Source: Notospermus geniculatus (Eukaryota > Nemertea > Pilidiophora > Heteronemertea > Lineidae). Taken from it: DNA of 64,000 bases. A program made the translations under genes and the position numbers. The stretch lies in the NCBI GenBank assembly GCA_002633025.1, contig NMRB01000877.1, forward strand, positions 149,440 through 213,439. The letters run 5' to 3'. The number at the start of each line of letters is the position of its first letter. The stretch's first letter is position 1. The notes under the pieces are model-generated. The model saw only the letters and a program-made list of their open reading frames with translations, did no database searches and was not told where the DNA came from. Positions 12,201-24,265 of this stretch are shown here, piece by piece.

Positions 12201-15081
12201 GAAGAGTGATCCCCTGACATGAATGGAATGTTTCCCCCTTACAGACAAATCAAATTAGAACTTAAAGTACCCATGCATTTTATTTTTCAGAAATATCACA
12301 GGTCGCAGTCATAGTGATATTTTACTCCATACGTCCAACATTAAAACTTTAGAAGCTTTGACCCAGATGACATCGAAACAGGATCACCAGGTAGATATCA
12401 TATGAAACACGTGTCTTGGCTCACGGAGGGTTAAATCATACGAGAAATGGGTGTGACATACATGGCCGAATTTAGAGGGGTGTGAGGGGCATATGCCCCC
12501 TCTATTTTGTTGAAAATTCTTGAATTTGACAAAGCATTTAGGCCCTGCTCAACAAAAGCTATGCCCCTCTTTTTCTGGTTGCTGGATGCAGCAATGCATG
12601 ATGCCATGCAAGACAAAGAAAAACTTAGGTTTTGTAAAAGTCACCACTTGTGGCATTTGTGAGTGGTGCTTGTCTCAGAGAATGTTAACCCTTTGTGGAT
12701 CAAGACATTGCAGTTATAAGACTCATTGCTCTATGTCCTACCTGTTTCTTGAATAAAGTGATTTTTAGCAAACTGCCAAGATGCAGTTGTTGATTGAATA
12801 GGGGGTAGACACCCCGACTACTCTGATTATTAGTCAGAACTGTTGTGTTAGAGTAGCAGTTGTCTGTCTCATTAGATATTTTCTGCAGTTACTGGTTTCA
12901 TAGACGGAGTAAAGTTATTAGTCTCATAGACACATATGGCAGTTATCTGTAGACACCTGTGGCATTTATCTGTGTTGTGGACAAACTCGCAGTTATTTGT
13001 CTCATAGACGCACGTGGCAGTTACCTGTCAATTAATAGACAAATGTGGCAGTTGACTTTCTCATAGACAAACTAACTCTGCAGTTATGTTTCATAGACAC
13101 ACTACAATTTTCTGTGTCATAGACACATGTGGCAGTTACGTGCCTCATAGACACATGTTGCAGTGATCTACTAGTATCTCATAGACACACCTGGTAGTTT
13201 ATCTGACTCTAAGTCTCGCCTGCAGTTATCTGCTCATAGACAGATGTAGTAAGTTAGTAACATCTCTGATACTTCTGCTTCTTCCCACCAGAGGGCAGCC
13301 AGTGCACCTTGGGGTTACATCAGCTCCAGGGCACACAGAGTTCACCCCCAGGTTGTAAGTCGTGTGTGCTCAGCTTTTTGATGCTTTTTAGAGAGAAATT
13401 CCTTCCAAATCATCTGATCACTGCCTCGCTAGTGACATACATGTACATGACAAATGAGAGACAATGACAGTTTCTGAAATGACGGAACTTTGTCGGCCTA
13501 TTTGAAAGAAACTGTCTACGTGAACATGTACGAATGTCTATTTTGCAAAGATCTGATGACTGCTGAAGCCTCTTTAGTTTCAAAAGTTAACAATAGATGG
13601 CAGCTTATGATCTGCTCTCGATGGGTTCGAGCAAACTGCAGGAATTTCTCATAAACAATACATGCCATGTTTGATTCATTAATGCTTTAGTTGCTTTGCT
13701 TCTCTTTAATGGCCTTTGTTTCTTGTTTTTGTTTGGGAAGAAGGGTATCGTACTGGTGGCAGACGTAGGTGAGAGCATGCAGATCTTGAGTAAAGAGGAT
13801 GTGGAATCTATCACAAGTCAGTCAGGGAGCCTTGGGAACATGTCAACAACATGCTTAAGTATTGAAGACGCTGCCCAAAGGAAACCCATCTTACCTGACA
13901 TAAACCATAAAATATGTCAAGGTCATGACCTTGACATGGAAAGTTATCAAGGTCATAAAGGTCAAGGTCAAACATCTCCCCTGCCAGAGGGCTCAAATGA
14001 TGCACTGATGGATGGGGAAAAGAGACGATGTTTTGGGAGTCTAGATGGGATGACATTTTTGAAATTTCTATCAGAAGTTCCAGGGACTGGCAAACTTACC
14101 GATATAGGAGATGACCTTGTGAACCACCAGGAGGAGCCAGTGAAGTACGATTCTTTCCAAGGACGGGTGAAAAAACACAACATCCCCGAAGCAAAAGAGA
14201 GGTTGTGTTTGTTACAGAAACGAACACGAGCTCTGGAGAGTATTCTGATGCGGCACAGACGAAGAGAGGCGCTACGATCCAAGAGTGTGCCAGAGAAACA
14301 GGTCGCCAGCGTAATCTACCCAAAGATTATGGGATTAAGCGCCCTACACCCGACTCGGTCCCCAGCGGGTCGTAAGGATGACAAGGTCATAAGGGTCAAG
14401 GACACAGACATCAAGGAGGTCACAAACATCGTGCTGGTGGAGAAGAGTGAAGTGAAATTCTCCCATAGCGAGGATTTCAGGATGAGTCAGGCGAAGACTG
14501 GACCAGCCATTGTCAATGGGGTATAGCGTCTTCCCTTCGTGTGACCTTGACCTCGACCTGGTTTGCAGCACATGACACAGATGACCAGTGGATTTGATTT
14601 AAATGCACTTATGTATGCCCAGATTTGTTTTGCGTGTTGCTATGACGTTTGGAGTGTTTTATAACAGTTTTGTTTTGAACGTTTTGCTTGTTAATGAATG
14701 ATATTTCTGACCCTGAACTCTGGAGCAGGATATCTAATATTTTCCCCCGCAGCATGCTGTTTAGTTCACCAATCAACATTCCTGCTACACTGGTCCCTTG
14801 TCCTTGGGCTGCTCCCCTAACATGAAGACAGGTATCGGCCGCCATACTTGTCAGGATCCTGACATGTAACGGGAGATGCCAGAAATCAGCGAATGCCTTT
14901 CAGGGAGACCTGAAGTTCACTTCGGGTGATTTTGAAACCCCTTGTTGTGACGATATCCCTAACATGTCATCCCTCTCTAATTCCCCTACAGGAACAAAGG
15001 TGGCGCCAGATTGAGGAATTGTCAAAAAGAGTCCTGGTCCGAGAGGTAAAACTGTGGCGACGACAGCAGCTGAAATATTAA
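6269..15081 (+). CDS. Unrecognised multi-exon gene (at least 4 exons)
   Basis: Exons I can support are 6269-7368 (donor GTAAGT, exit phase 2), one starting at 11640 after TTTCTTTCTTGGGCTCTGAAAG (entry fits phase 2, joining ...LALAFHSASFDENPSEQ), about 13741-14520 (donor GTATAG, phase 0) and the last exon 14992-15081 after CCCCTACAG. The frame is open from an in-frame TAG that coincides with a possible acceptor at 6268. The first in-frame ATG is at 6347. The product, over 600 residues, is polar and Ser-rich. Near the C-terminus it has a basic helical stretch (KERLCLLQKRTRALESILMR) and ends RREALRSK..., REVKLWRRQQLKY. I do not recognise the family. The donor of the second exon and the acceptor of the third are uncertain. 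It is divergent to INPP5E. Confidence 0.6.
7388..7698 (-). mobile_element. MITE family A, copy 2 (5-bp TSD)
   Basis: The left end is CAGGGTTTCCGCTAGA and the right end TCTGGCGGAAACCCTG. It is inserted opposite to copy 1 and flanked by exact AATAA (7383-7387 and 7699-7703). It lies 20 bp past the splice donor of the exon ending at 7368. Confidence 0.9.
7704..11252. other. Intron of the 6.3-15.1 kb gene, no exon found
   Basis: This 3.5 kb stretch holds fragments of repeats seen elsewhere: part of family F near 7723-7760 and 8517-8690, and GGGGCCTGTTTCATAAAGTG near 8300. A CCTTTCACTGCCGTAGG repeat lies near 9248-9320. Open frames near 9284 and 10858 have no splice support and look like chance. 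Confidence 0.5.
11253..11580 (-). mobile_element. MITE family A, copy 3 (decayed end)
   Basis: It begins CAGGGTTTCTGCCAGA, contains GGTAACCATTTTTCCATGAC and the A/T-rich core, and ends CTGGCGGAAACCCA with the last bases altered. I see no target duplication. It ends about 60 bp before the acceptor of the exon starting at 11640, so it abuts the splice region. Confidence 0.8.
11877..12039. mobile_element. MITE family C copy
   Basis: The ends are mirror images (CAATTGTGAGGTGG and CCGCCTCACAATTG), followed inward by TAGGAAAACC and GGGTTTTCC. The core ATAGATCTGCTACTGTTTA is shared with the other copies. Confidence 0.7.
12840..13245. repeat. Degenerate tandem repeat, about 35-bp unit
   Basis: Repeated variants of TCTCATAGACACATGTGGCA and GTTATCTGT recur roughly every 30-40 bp, ten or so times. 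It is an old minisatellite in the intron before the exon at 13741. Confidence 0.7.
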
Positions 15082-15285
15082 CACTAAAGATACATTATAT
15101 TATACTTGGTTCATTTATTTATTGGTAGGAGTTCATTGTTTATCTTTTTGTCTCCTAAGCCAGTATCATCTTCTAGAGTACGGAGCACAACTGACCTACC
15201 TTTATCTGCATACCTTCCACATGGTATGAATGCGTCACGCGTCTCTTCTGCGTGACCTCTGTTCACGTCACATGAATGAGGTTAC

Positions 15286-15586
15286 CAGGGTTTCCGCCAG
15301 AAAAAAAAATGAGGGTACGGACCCAAAAAATGTTTTTGGAAAAATTGTTTTGAAAAAAAAATTTCCATTTTTTTTTTGATTTTTAAAAGGTTTTAAATGA
15401 TGTTTGGTGCCATTTTAGGCGTATTTTGAAGCATAAAATGCCCGCGGCGGTCATGCGGGTTGTTCGGTTTCGTCCGGCATGTCATGGAAAAATGGCTACC
15501 CAACGTTTTTGAGGGTACGGATCTGTACCCTGGAAAAATTTAAGGGTACGGAATTTTACTCATTTTACTCTCTGGCGGAAACCCTG
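15286..15586 (+). mobile_element. MITE family A, copy 4 (5-bp TSD)
   Basis: The ends are CAGGGTTTCCGCCAGA and TCTGGCGGAAACCCTG, flanked by exact GTTAC (15281-15285 and 15587-15591). It lies 200 bp downstream of the stop codon at 15079-15081. Confidence 0.9.
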
Positions 15587-15591
15587 GTTAC

Positions 15592-15960
15592 ATCTTCACT
15601 GTGTGCCTTCCAAGGCACCGTGCGACATCCGCAGAAGGTATGAGGATGGTACGCGCATCATGCTGCAGGTGGTATCACATGTGGATGGTGTGCGGTGCGG
15701 AAGATACCGGTAGGTCAATTGTGCAGAGTACTGTATACTCCTACCATCCTGCTACAAAAACATTTCATCATTATCAACATTATATGGTGTCATAAACCTG
15801 TTGGGCACGCTTCAACCAGGCCAGTGTAAAGGGTTCCCCCCCCCCACGTTCACCAATGGACAAGTATAGCCCTTATTTTTCCTCCCTTTCCTTCACTCAA
15901 GCAACAGTTTACCATCCTAATCACAAACTAAACCCCACCTGATTGGTTATTATTTTCTGT
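15592..15960. other. Intergenic, no gene seen
   Basis: No coding region or splice pattern is visible. A short C-run lies at 15837-15846. Confidence 0.4.
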
Positions 15961-16170
15961 TTAAGGGTTATGCCAAGTGACTTGAAATCTCGAAATTTTG
16001 ATGCAAAAAATCTGACTAACTGCACACAAAATTGAGAAAAAAGTCTCGGGGCTCCTCGGGAAGCATCAGAAGAAGGGCATCCGAGCCTTATTTTCTCAAT
16101 TTTGTGTGCAGTTAGTCAGATTTTTTGTGTCAAAAAATCGAGATTTCGAGCCACTTTTCATAACCCTTAA
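15961..16170. mobile_element. Foldback MITE flanked by TTAA
   Basis: TTAAGGGTTATG at the left and CATAACCCTTAA at the right form a palindromic frame. The arms extend about 80 bp and include AATCTGACTAACTGCACACA and its complement. TTAA flanks recall piggyBac targets, but the ends start GGG rather than the usual CCC, so the superfamily is unsure. Confidence 0.65.
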
Positions 16171-16181
16171 TAGTACATTGT

Positions 16182-16285
16182 ATTTACCGGTAACATCCAA
16201 AGAAAGAAATAGCACTATTTACCGGTAACATTTACCGGTAACATTTACCGGTAACATTTACCGGTATTTACCGGTAACATTTACT
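16182..16285. repeat. TTTACCGGTAACA minisatellite
   Basis: Tandem units built on ACCGGTAACATTT, about 12-15 bp each, repeat five or more times. The palindromic ACCGGT word is common through the window. Confidence 0.8.
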
Positions 16286-16859
16286 GTAATAGGTCAGAAT
16301 ATACTTTGATCTATTACAAAATCAGCCAAGAGTCTTCACCCAGGACTTGGCAGACTTTCATGGGGCATTCACAAGAAAATTAGCTTTGTTATTAACAAAT
16401 TATTCAAGTGTTTGATCGATCTTCGGGTGCTGGGTGTGAAAAATACAGAGGTCCGTGGACTTGACTGGTTTGTTACATGGCTGTTTGGGATACCATAGGA
16501 CGAGTGGATTTCAGGGCTCGGTCGGGAAGATTCTATCTGGTATGTACGGCTAATCATCAGCACAACCTGTCATCCTCTCCGACTCATGAGAGCTGAGGGC
16601 ATCTGCGCAGGTCATCCTACAGGTATGGAGGACTAGGACAGTTCTCAGCTGTTCAGATTTATAAGTAAGTTTAAGTGAACCAAATTCGGACAGGATTATC
16701 AAAATGGCTTTCATTAGGACAAGATCAGGTGTAGGGGGATTTTTCTAGTGCATGAGTGATGAGTCTTGAATATGTCACTGAATCCCTTGGGTGTCAACAC
16801 AAGACTGGCATGACTAGTTGACCAATTTAGTGTAAATGAAATGGTCCATGGACCATGTG

Positions 16860-18070
16860 CTCACTGGGTTGGACATAATAGTCTAATGACAGAGGGAGGT
16901 ACATATCAGTTATGAGCAATCTGGGTCAAGTCATTCCCAGAAAAGACTTTGATGATTTTTGGGTTATGCCACCTGGCGGCCATATTAGATGTCCGATCGG
17001 GCTGCAACTTCACATGTACATAAAGGTCATCTGCAGGGGACCACATAGCACATTGGAGCGCTTTGGGTCAAGTCGTTCCTGAGTTACAGCACTTTGATGA
17101 TTTTCGAGTTACGCCACCTGGCGGCCATATTGGATGTCCGATCGGGCCGAAACTTCACATGGACATAAAGGTCATCTGCAGGGGGCCACATAGCACATTG
17201 GAGCGCTTTGGGTTAAGGCATTCCCGAGTTACAGCACTTTGATGATTTCCGGCTTACGCCACCTGGCGGCCATATTGGATGTCCGATCGGGCCGAAACTT
17301 CACATGGACATAAAGGTCATCTGCAGGGGGCCACATAGCACATTGGAGCGCTTTGGGTTAAGGCGTTCCTGAGTTACAGCACTTTGATGATTTTTGGGTT
17401 ACGCCACCTGGCGGCCATATTTGAAGTCAAATCAGGCCGAAATTTGACATGCATGTAAAGGTCATCTAGATGGAGGTAAATATCAAATTTGAGCACTCTG
17501 CGTCAAGCCGTTCCTGAGTAATAGCACTTACTTGATTTTCAGGTTACGCCACCTGGCGGCCATATTGGATGTCGAATCGGGCCGAAACTTGGTATTTTTT
17601 AAGGTACCCCTCCAATGCATGTTTATGCAAGATATGAAGTTGCTCGGTGAAATAATGACAAACTGTGGCAGGTTCGTCACTTTTGTCGAACTTTGACCTC
17701 TGTGACCTTGAAAAGTAGGTCAAATCAAAAACCCGTTATATATGTTATGTATCCTTATTAGCTACACCTATGATAAAAATTTGAAGATGATCTAGTCATT
17801 AGTTCAGGAGTTATTGTACTTTTTGTGTTTTTGGTTTCCGCCACCTGGTGGCCAAACTGAGAGTCGAATCGGACCGAAACTTGGTGTCGTGGGTCATCTG
17901 ACCTAGGGGTATATATGTACCAAGTTTCAGATCAATAGCTCCAGCGGTTACGAAACGTGCCCTGCTAACGGACAACGACGGACGACGACGACGGACGACG
18001 ACGACGACGACGGACGACGACGGACGACGGACGCTGCACCATCGTAATAGCTCACCCCAGTGAGCTAACA
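16860..18070. repeat. 145-bp satellite array plus GAC microsatellite, likely one transposon
   Basis: The block CACCTGGCGGCCATAT recurs at about 16970, 17114, 17259, 17404 and 17549, giving a period of 144-145 bp. A diverged unit is near 17836. The centre copies are nearly identical to each other. The array leads into GACGACGACGGAC repeats (17967-18030) and ends TAGCTCACCCCAGTGAGCTA. Together they look like one non-autonomous element with internal satellites. Confidence 0.75.
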
Positions 18071-20712
18071 ACAGGCGAATGATCGACGGCAACGTCAGAA
18101 TGAAGCATGACGTCTGATGACGTTGAACAATCACAAGGCATGGGCTGTTGTGTTTTTAATCTGGTTGATGGTCAGCGCCTCCTTTTGGTTTGCTAGTACA
18201 CCATTGGATCCTGATTCAACTTCTGAGTTCAGAAGATTGGACCAGTTTAAAGAATACTTCATCAGTAACGATGCCTCCTCATGCGAGCGGAGGTAATGAA
18301 GTGATTGAAGATAAGACATATGAAACTGTGCGGACGGCACCTTTCATCTCAAAAAACTCGGCTTAACTCTGTAAAAAAAAGTAAAGAAAGTTGTGTTGAC
18401 GATAATACATGTGGTAGAGTTTAAGATTAGGATTATGTCTGTGAATGCCTCATGGGGGGAGAGTTATTAAATAATAAAGTAGAACTTGACTGGGTTAAGA
18501 CTGTTTGCTGTGTCCGGTGCGGGTAAAACTCGCTTCATTTTTTTCAAATATTTGTCATGTTCGGTAGGTTGCGTTTTTCTGGATCACGAGTATTTCCCCC
18601 ATTATTCCATGCTGCCACGTTGTTCTGTATACTCTTTGGATATTCAGTGGTTTAGTTGGAATAATTTTCATTCCTTCACGGTTTGTTTGGATCTAATGTG
18701 GAGAAGATATGAGGTGGTCTAGGAAAACCCGTCGGATGTTGCTGAATGATCAACAAGGGCTGTGCATTACCTACTAATTTTTCCGAAAAATATGAGAGGA
18801 TTTTGTGACAGCTTATAATTGGTTCATCTAAGTGGAATGTTTTCGTGAGCTTCTTCATAAAGGCTGTCTGTTCATATCTAACCATCCATGAAATACTTCT
18901 AATATCTAATTGAGGGGACATGTCTAGGATTTCATGTAGGTAAACAACCTCGGTGTTTTGTACGTTCAATTAACACTTTAAAGACTGCGGGTTATAATGA
19001 ACAGCACTCACAAACGATGACAACGACCAATGTTAATGCAAGTAAATGTGTGCTAACTATCGGTACTCTCTCCTTGCAAAAAATTCGTCCAGGTTACTTC
19101 AGTCCAGGAAATGTCCTTTTAAAGAAAATTTCCAAATTCGGACTCGAGTCTGAAAACGGAAACTCAGAGCATCTGAATTCCGACAGCTTAAAGGAGAACA
19201 TTGGAAGGCCAAGTTCAATGTGTTGAAAGTATTTGAACTGCGAGCGTCTCACGATTTAATTTTATTTTCAGATGTGGTTTGACTCCAGCGGCCGAGCGTA
19301 CGTTAGTTTAGCAACACGGTATGAACCAATCAAAAAATAGCAATACTTCATCCTGATGAGAAACCAAAGTGTTTTGAGTAAGTTATGCTCTGAAGTAGGT
19401 AGGCCTACTGCTATTCTGATGGTTTGGTGGCGTCAGGCCCTCATCACGCTGAAAAAGACCACATGGTGGTGGTGGTGGTGGGGGGGGGGGAGGGGCACAA
19501 ATCTATCTATGCTTATCCAAAAACACTTTCTTTTTTCAAAAGTGTTCATGCAATATCAAGGTTTTTAGAGGGACGTTTTAAATTGCAGTTCGTAAGGTTG
19601 AGACAGTCTCTTTAAGCTACTTTTACACGCAATGATGCAAGAAATAGAGTTTGTATTTCTGGTTCTTTTGACTAAATATTTGACACCATACCCATGAGAA
19701 CACATCACGTGGAACTCTGGTTCCAACCATTACTCTGGTCCAAAACACATCAATATCTTATTACAATATTTTCATTCCCGGCAAACCCAATCCAATTGCA
19801 TTGTGGGTATTTTGCCGACTATTAAATGTGTCGAAGACAATGCGACGGTTTAGTCGAGCTCGAGAGTGGAGACTTTATTTGGATTAACAACTTATAATAA
19901 GCAAAGTGTGCAATTCATCAGATCATATGCCTGGAATATGTAGGTATTTTTTCCTAATTCTGTTTGTTTGGATTTTCTTCTAAAGCTTATTATTCTAGTT
20001 ATGTTTCAGATTGTATTGAATGTATTGTGTTTTAGGTATTCCATCTCGCTGTGCTAGTCAATATTGATTATCAATAGGCTGTCAGAGTGGCAAAGTGCAG
20101 ACACTGGTGCCTGGCACCTCTGAGTTTGCAGGTTTGATTTCCGATCAGCTAGTTTCAGGTGAACGACATACCAAAATGAAACTTCTGGAAATAAATCCTT
20201 ATAAAGAAATAATAGTACTGTGATGATATTAGTACCATGCTCTGGTTTAATATCTCCTCTACCCTCCACCTAATCCATAGCGAAACTCTTGCTATAACCA
20301 GCCAGTCATATATCCTCTCTTGAGGGACAAATTACAAGGCAATTCTGTTGGCACTTTGAAAAAGGGCAATTTTTCTAATGTTGGGCACCGAAAAATGGGG
20401 GGGGGGGCACTGGCCAGGTGTGCCCCTTGGATCCGTGCCTGTCTGGTGTGACACCCCTGGACTGACCATTGATTCTTCAACATTGCTGCTACAGGAACAT
20501 GTAGCTTTAGTTGAATGCTATACTGGGGCCAAAAATTCAACTTGGAAATATAACTTCTTCACAAGGAAATGACCAGCCAGGCATGTGTCCCATGTGGGAC
20601 ACCCCTGGACTGACCTCTCCCTCTCCTTGTCCACCCCATAGCCACATAGTGGGAGTCGCTCTCAATGCAACCAGGTAATAAAGTTTGTAACGCCAGCCAC
20701 ATCATCAAATAA
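18071..20712. other. Intergenic, weak coding candidates only
   Basis: A minus-strand frame at 18131-18340 contains SYLQSLHYLRSHEEASLLMK and ends in a stop. A plus-strand ATG frame at 19017-19226 gives 69 residues. Neither has clear splice sites or a recognisable relative. A fragment of family C is at 18712-18770. A GGT/G-run lies at 19466-19493 and part of a family-B-like repeat near 20390. Confidence 0.35.
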
Positions 20713-21816
20713 AATTTTGATTAAATTCCGGTTGCACTGGCCTCCAATCCAATAACCTGTCTCGGGTCTAAATTAATGTCATTATATTAGCGTCAGTAAT
20801 GATGGCAACCTGACAAGCAGTAAGGAATATTAGACGAATATTTATGGCAGGAAAAATTAAACGTGCGCACTTCTGGAACTGTGGCCATTATGAAGTGTTT
20901 GTGTGTGAGAATGAAAGGCGTCATAGGAGTATTTCAGTTGAAAAGTGTCGAACATAATTCATAAAACTCCGAAATGTGTGGGCAAATTTCAAACATTCAT
21001 TCAAAAAGTGTATGTCATATGTTGAGAGATGGCATTGATATTGTTTATGTTGGGTTGTCATGGTAACGGTGTCTGTGATCTGTAACAATAAAAGACCCTG
21101 GAGTCGTATCATGAATACAAATTACATGTACATGTAAAAAGATCAACAATTCAGGTTGTTCAATCACAGGCGTCTGAGGGCTTTCAGTAACGGTACTGAA
21201 TCCACCAGCACAGGCCAGGGAAATAGCAGCAGTCCGCTACGCTTATTGCCAAAACATGGCAGCAAAGTTCTAGAGGATCAATACAATATAAAACTTTCCT
21301 GATTGGTGCTCAATCAGCCGTAAAACAGGACCAACAGAAAAAGGCCTTGAGGCAGCAAATCAACATATTGATTGAGTAAAATGTTATGGAACCTGAATTG
21401 TTAATTATTTACAGCATATTCTAGGTCTCATTTGTTTACCCTTCATTTGTTATGTTTGTTAGAAGAAGAAAATGGAGGAATTGTTCTGTTTACTGAGTTG
21501 CTTTACACTGGTAGAATTTTCTAATGACATTTGGTTAAATGTCTCAACAATAAAACCAAGCAAATGAACACACACCAGACGTAATGGGGACGCTAGCTCA
21601 ACAGAGGGCAGCACACCGAAACTCGGTCCTAATACAATGGACGCCTTTTGTGTGGGAAATTGATCAGGACCGGGATATCAGTTTCATTTCAATAGTTTTA
21701 ACCACTAGTGACACCTATTGAAAAAGTCGGTTATCACACTTGTTGATTTCACCCTCCCGTCCCAGAAATCATTTCCTCTTATTTTTTGTATCTTTCAGCA
21801 TTCTGTGTGATACCTG

Positions 21817-22623
21817 ATGTCGAAGGTGAATGAAGATACATCATGGCGCGACATGATCACAGCTTTACGGACTCTACCAAAACCGGTTATCGCAACCCCA
21901 AAAGATGGCACTAGTGACAAATTGAAAAAGTCCTCCAGCCTACAAGATGTGCGTCCAAGTTTCCGTGACAATAAATACATTGTTGCAAGCCTCAAGCAGT
22001 CCAAAGGTTCACCATCCGGTGCTACAGGAACATCTGATCTGACCCCGAACAGTCGCATGCCGTCCGGAATGTTCACAGACTTATTTAATCAGAATTTGTC
22101 TGTGAATCAAAAATATGAACGATATTTGGCACATATTGATGCAGATGATCTCGAGGAACCTGGGCCACAGCCGGACAGCGTGGCTTCTAAAGAGGACGGA
22201 GCACAATCAAAAAAAGATCGAGTGGATTCCAATACGGCAAGAATGAAGCGAAATTCTGACACAAGTTCTGGTGTAAGAAGTGGGAGGCCGCACTCAGGAT
22301 GCAAGAGCCAGAGAGACTTGATGTCCAATGAAAGATCAAGAGATTCTTTGATTGGAGACGAAAGTTATGAAAACTTACAGAATGCTCGCTTAGAATTCCG
22401 TCACCGGGTATCGCCAAGGTCAAGGTCAACTCAGCGCAAGGTCACGTTCAAGGATGAATTACAGTACAAGTTTATGAATGAGGAGGGGAGTGTTCGGAAT
22501 AAACCAAGACATTTAATGTCACCTGATCGGGTGCCGAGTTCATCCTCAGAGAAACTCTCCGAAAGAAACGAGCATTTTAGAAAAGATAAATATCAGATGG
22601 GGAAAATACCAGCATCATGGTAA
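21817..22623 (+). CDS. Unrecognised 268-residue protein, copy 1
   Basis: The ATG follows an acceptor (TTTTTTGTATCTTTCAG, exon from 21799) by 18 nt of 5'UTR that contains an in-frame stop. The start is therefore firm if the exon is real, and an upstream noncoding exon is implied. The protein is hydrophilic and rich in Ser, Arg, Asp and Lys. It has no signal peptide or membrane segment, with conserved-looking blocks WRDMITALRTLPKPV, MFTDLFNQNLSVNQKYERYL and VTFKDELQYKF. I do not recognise the family. The second copy at 32450 stays open over its whole length despite about 18 residue changes, which argues that it is coding. Confidence 0.65.
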   Translation: MSKVNEDTSWRDMITALRTLPKPVIATPKDGTSDKLKKSSSLQDVRPSFRDNKYIVASLKQSKGSPSGATGTSDLTPNSRMPSGMFTDLFNQNLSVNQKYERYLAHIDADDLEEPGPQPDSVASKEDGAQSKKDRVDSNTARMKRNSDTSSGVRSGRPHSGCKSQRDLMSNERSRDSLIGDESYENLQNARLEFRHRVSPRSRSTQRKVTFKDELQYKFMNEEGSVRNKPRHLMSPDRVPSSSSEKLSERNEHFRKDKYQMGKIPASW

Positions 22624-22963
22624 CCATGGTAACCAGCAGTGTTTAAAATAGGAGCTGTCAGTGAACTGACCAACAGGTGTCACAACGGCCCAATTCAATT
22701 GGACCCATTCATTCTTGATTGAGCACCAATCAAGAGTCTTTTGTATTGGTCCGCTAGAACTGTGCTGCCATCTTTTGACAATACGCGGTGCTGACTGCTC
22801 CTATTACAATGCGGCACTCACAGACCCTCTCAGAACTTGGTAAAACATGTGTTGCCATCTATAGAAAAGAAACAGAACTACAGAACTAATAGTCTCACCT
22901 GGTGTGGCAGAAATGGTAGTACCATGTAGTGTGGGTTCGCTGTCCCAGATACACTGGAACCTC

Positions 22964-23060
22964 TCTATTAAGGACACCTTCGGGACTGGTAGTTGGTGTC
23001 CTTAATTGAGAGATGTCCAGATTACAGAGGTCAAAATAGATTTGTCAGAAAACTCACCGA
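22964..23060. mobile_element. Transposon end fragment
   Basis: CTGGAACCTCTCTATTAAGG followed by GTGTCCTTAATTGAGAGA resembles the terminal region of Tc1/pogo-type elements common in animal genomes. Only one end is seen. The same fragment is at 33590-33690. Confidence 0.5.
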
Positions 23061-23211
23061 TTTGGAGAAATCTTTGGTAGAACTTTATCCATTCACAGAT
23101 TCTACTGGACGAGTTGAAACCTGGTGAGATACAAACAAATGAAATGCAATGTGATTGTGTTTAACAAATGCTGTATTGTGCTGAACAAATTGATACATTT
23201 TTGGTATGATG

Positions 23212-23417
23212 TACAGTGGTGGACAAAACTATTCAAACACTTGGCATGTTATAGATATTTCAGTTGTATCGAAATGGCAATCAGTAATGAAATACTGTAA
23301 TTTTATTTTCCTCCGTGCAATGCACCTTTTCCAATTATTAGAAGTGAAAGATGGAAACCACACTTTGTACGGCAATAAGATATACCTCGTGTTCGAATAA
23401 TTTTGGCCACCACTGTA
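23212..23417. mobile_element. Tc1/mariner-like MITE
   Basis: TA-CAGTGGTGGACAAAACTATTC at the left and GAATAATTTTGGCCACCACTG-TA at the right give inverted ends bounded by TA, as for Tc1/mariner. It is about 200 bp and noncoding. It is present in both duplicated blocks, so it predates their divergence. Confidence 0.85.
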
Positions 23418-24265
23418 CGTCGATGATGCTGCTGAGACAACTACAGTTTTTAACTAATGAATAAATAATATGAACCAATGTCTTATTTCTTTACAAGGTT
23501 TTATCAAACTGATAGGAGGACACAGATATGATGGACGGGGAATCGGAAAGTTTGATGGGTGATGGACACCAGTGTTCTGATTTAATGAAGATATTCTGTG
23601 TTTACTCATGCTTATTTGTCACCGTAAACTGACGTATAACACGACAAAGAGCAGGCACAAACAAATAAATTCCTCAAAGAATCCTCAAAGAATTATCAGG
23701 ATGACTCACCAGTCCACACCGTCCACTCACACTCACAGTGTTTATGTCATAAGAGGCTTTGATTTGATCTGACAAGTGATGATATCGTCTCCAGGGGTCT
23801 TTTCAGGATTCTGCGGTGGTAGCCCACCGGACAACCAACCCTACTGGCCCAGTTCGGTTGTCCTGTCAAAATTTCTGGTAGCCTGGCAGACTCACTCGGC
23901 TACCGGAATTTCCACCCCTGGTTTCTTTAAAAGTCAAACTTTGGTTACATTGACCGGAATGGTCAATTCTCTTTAAAACTAACAGCTTCCGACAGTTTCT
24001 GATCAAGTCAGACTTGATAGCACATATCTCATCACATCAAACTGGTCATGACATTGTCTCTGCCTGATCCGACATGTTGCGACTTGTTTCCTCAACAAAT
24101 CTCTTTCCTCAACAAATCTGACTCAGTTGTGAATTAAGCCGCTGATAAGGAAAGTGTGTTTGAGATGACTTTCTGAGATCCACAAAATGTTCTCATTGTC
24201 ACGACAAGCAGGTCAGTTCTCAGTGTTGTCATCTTGCTACACCTTCCTCATCCCTTCAGATCCAA

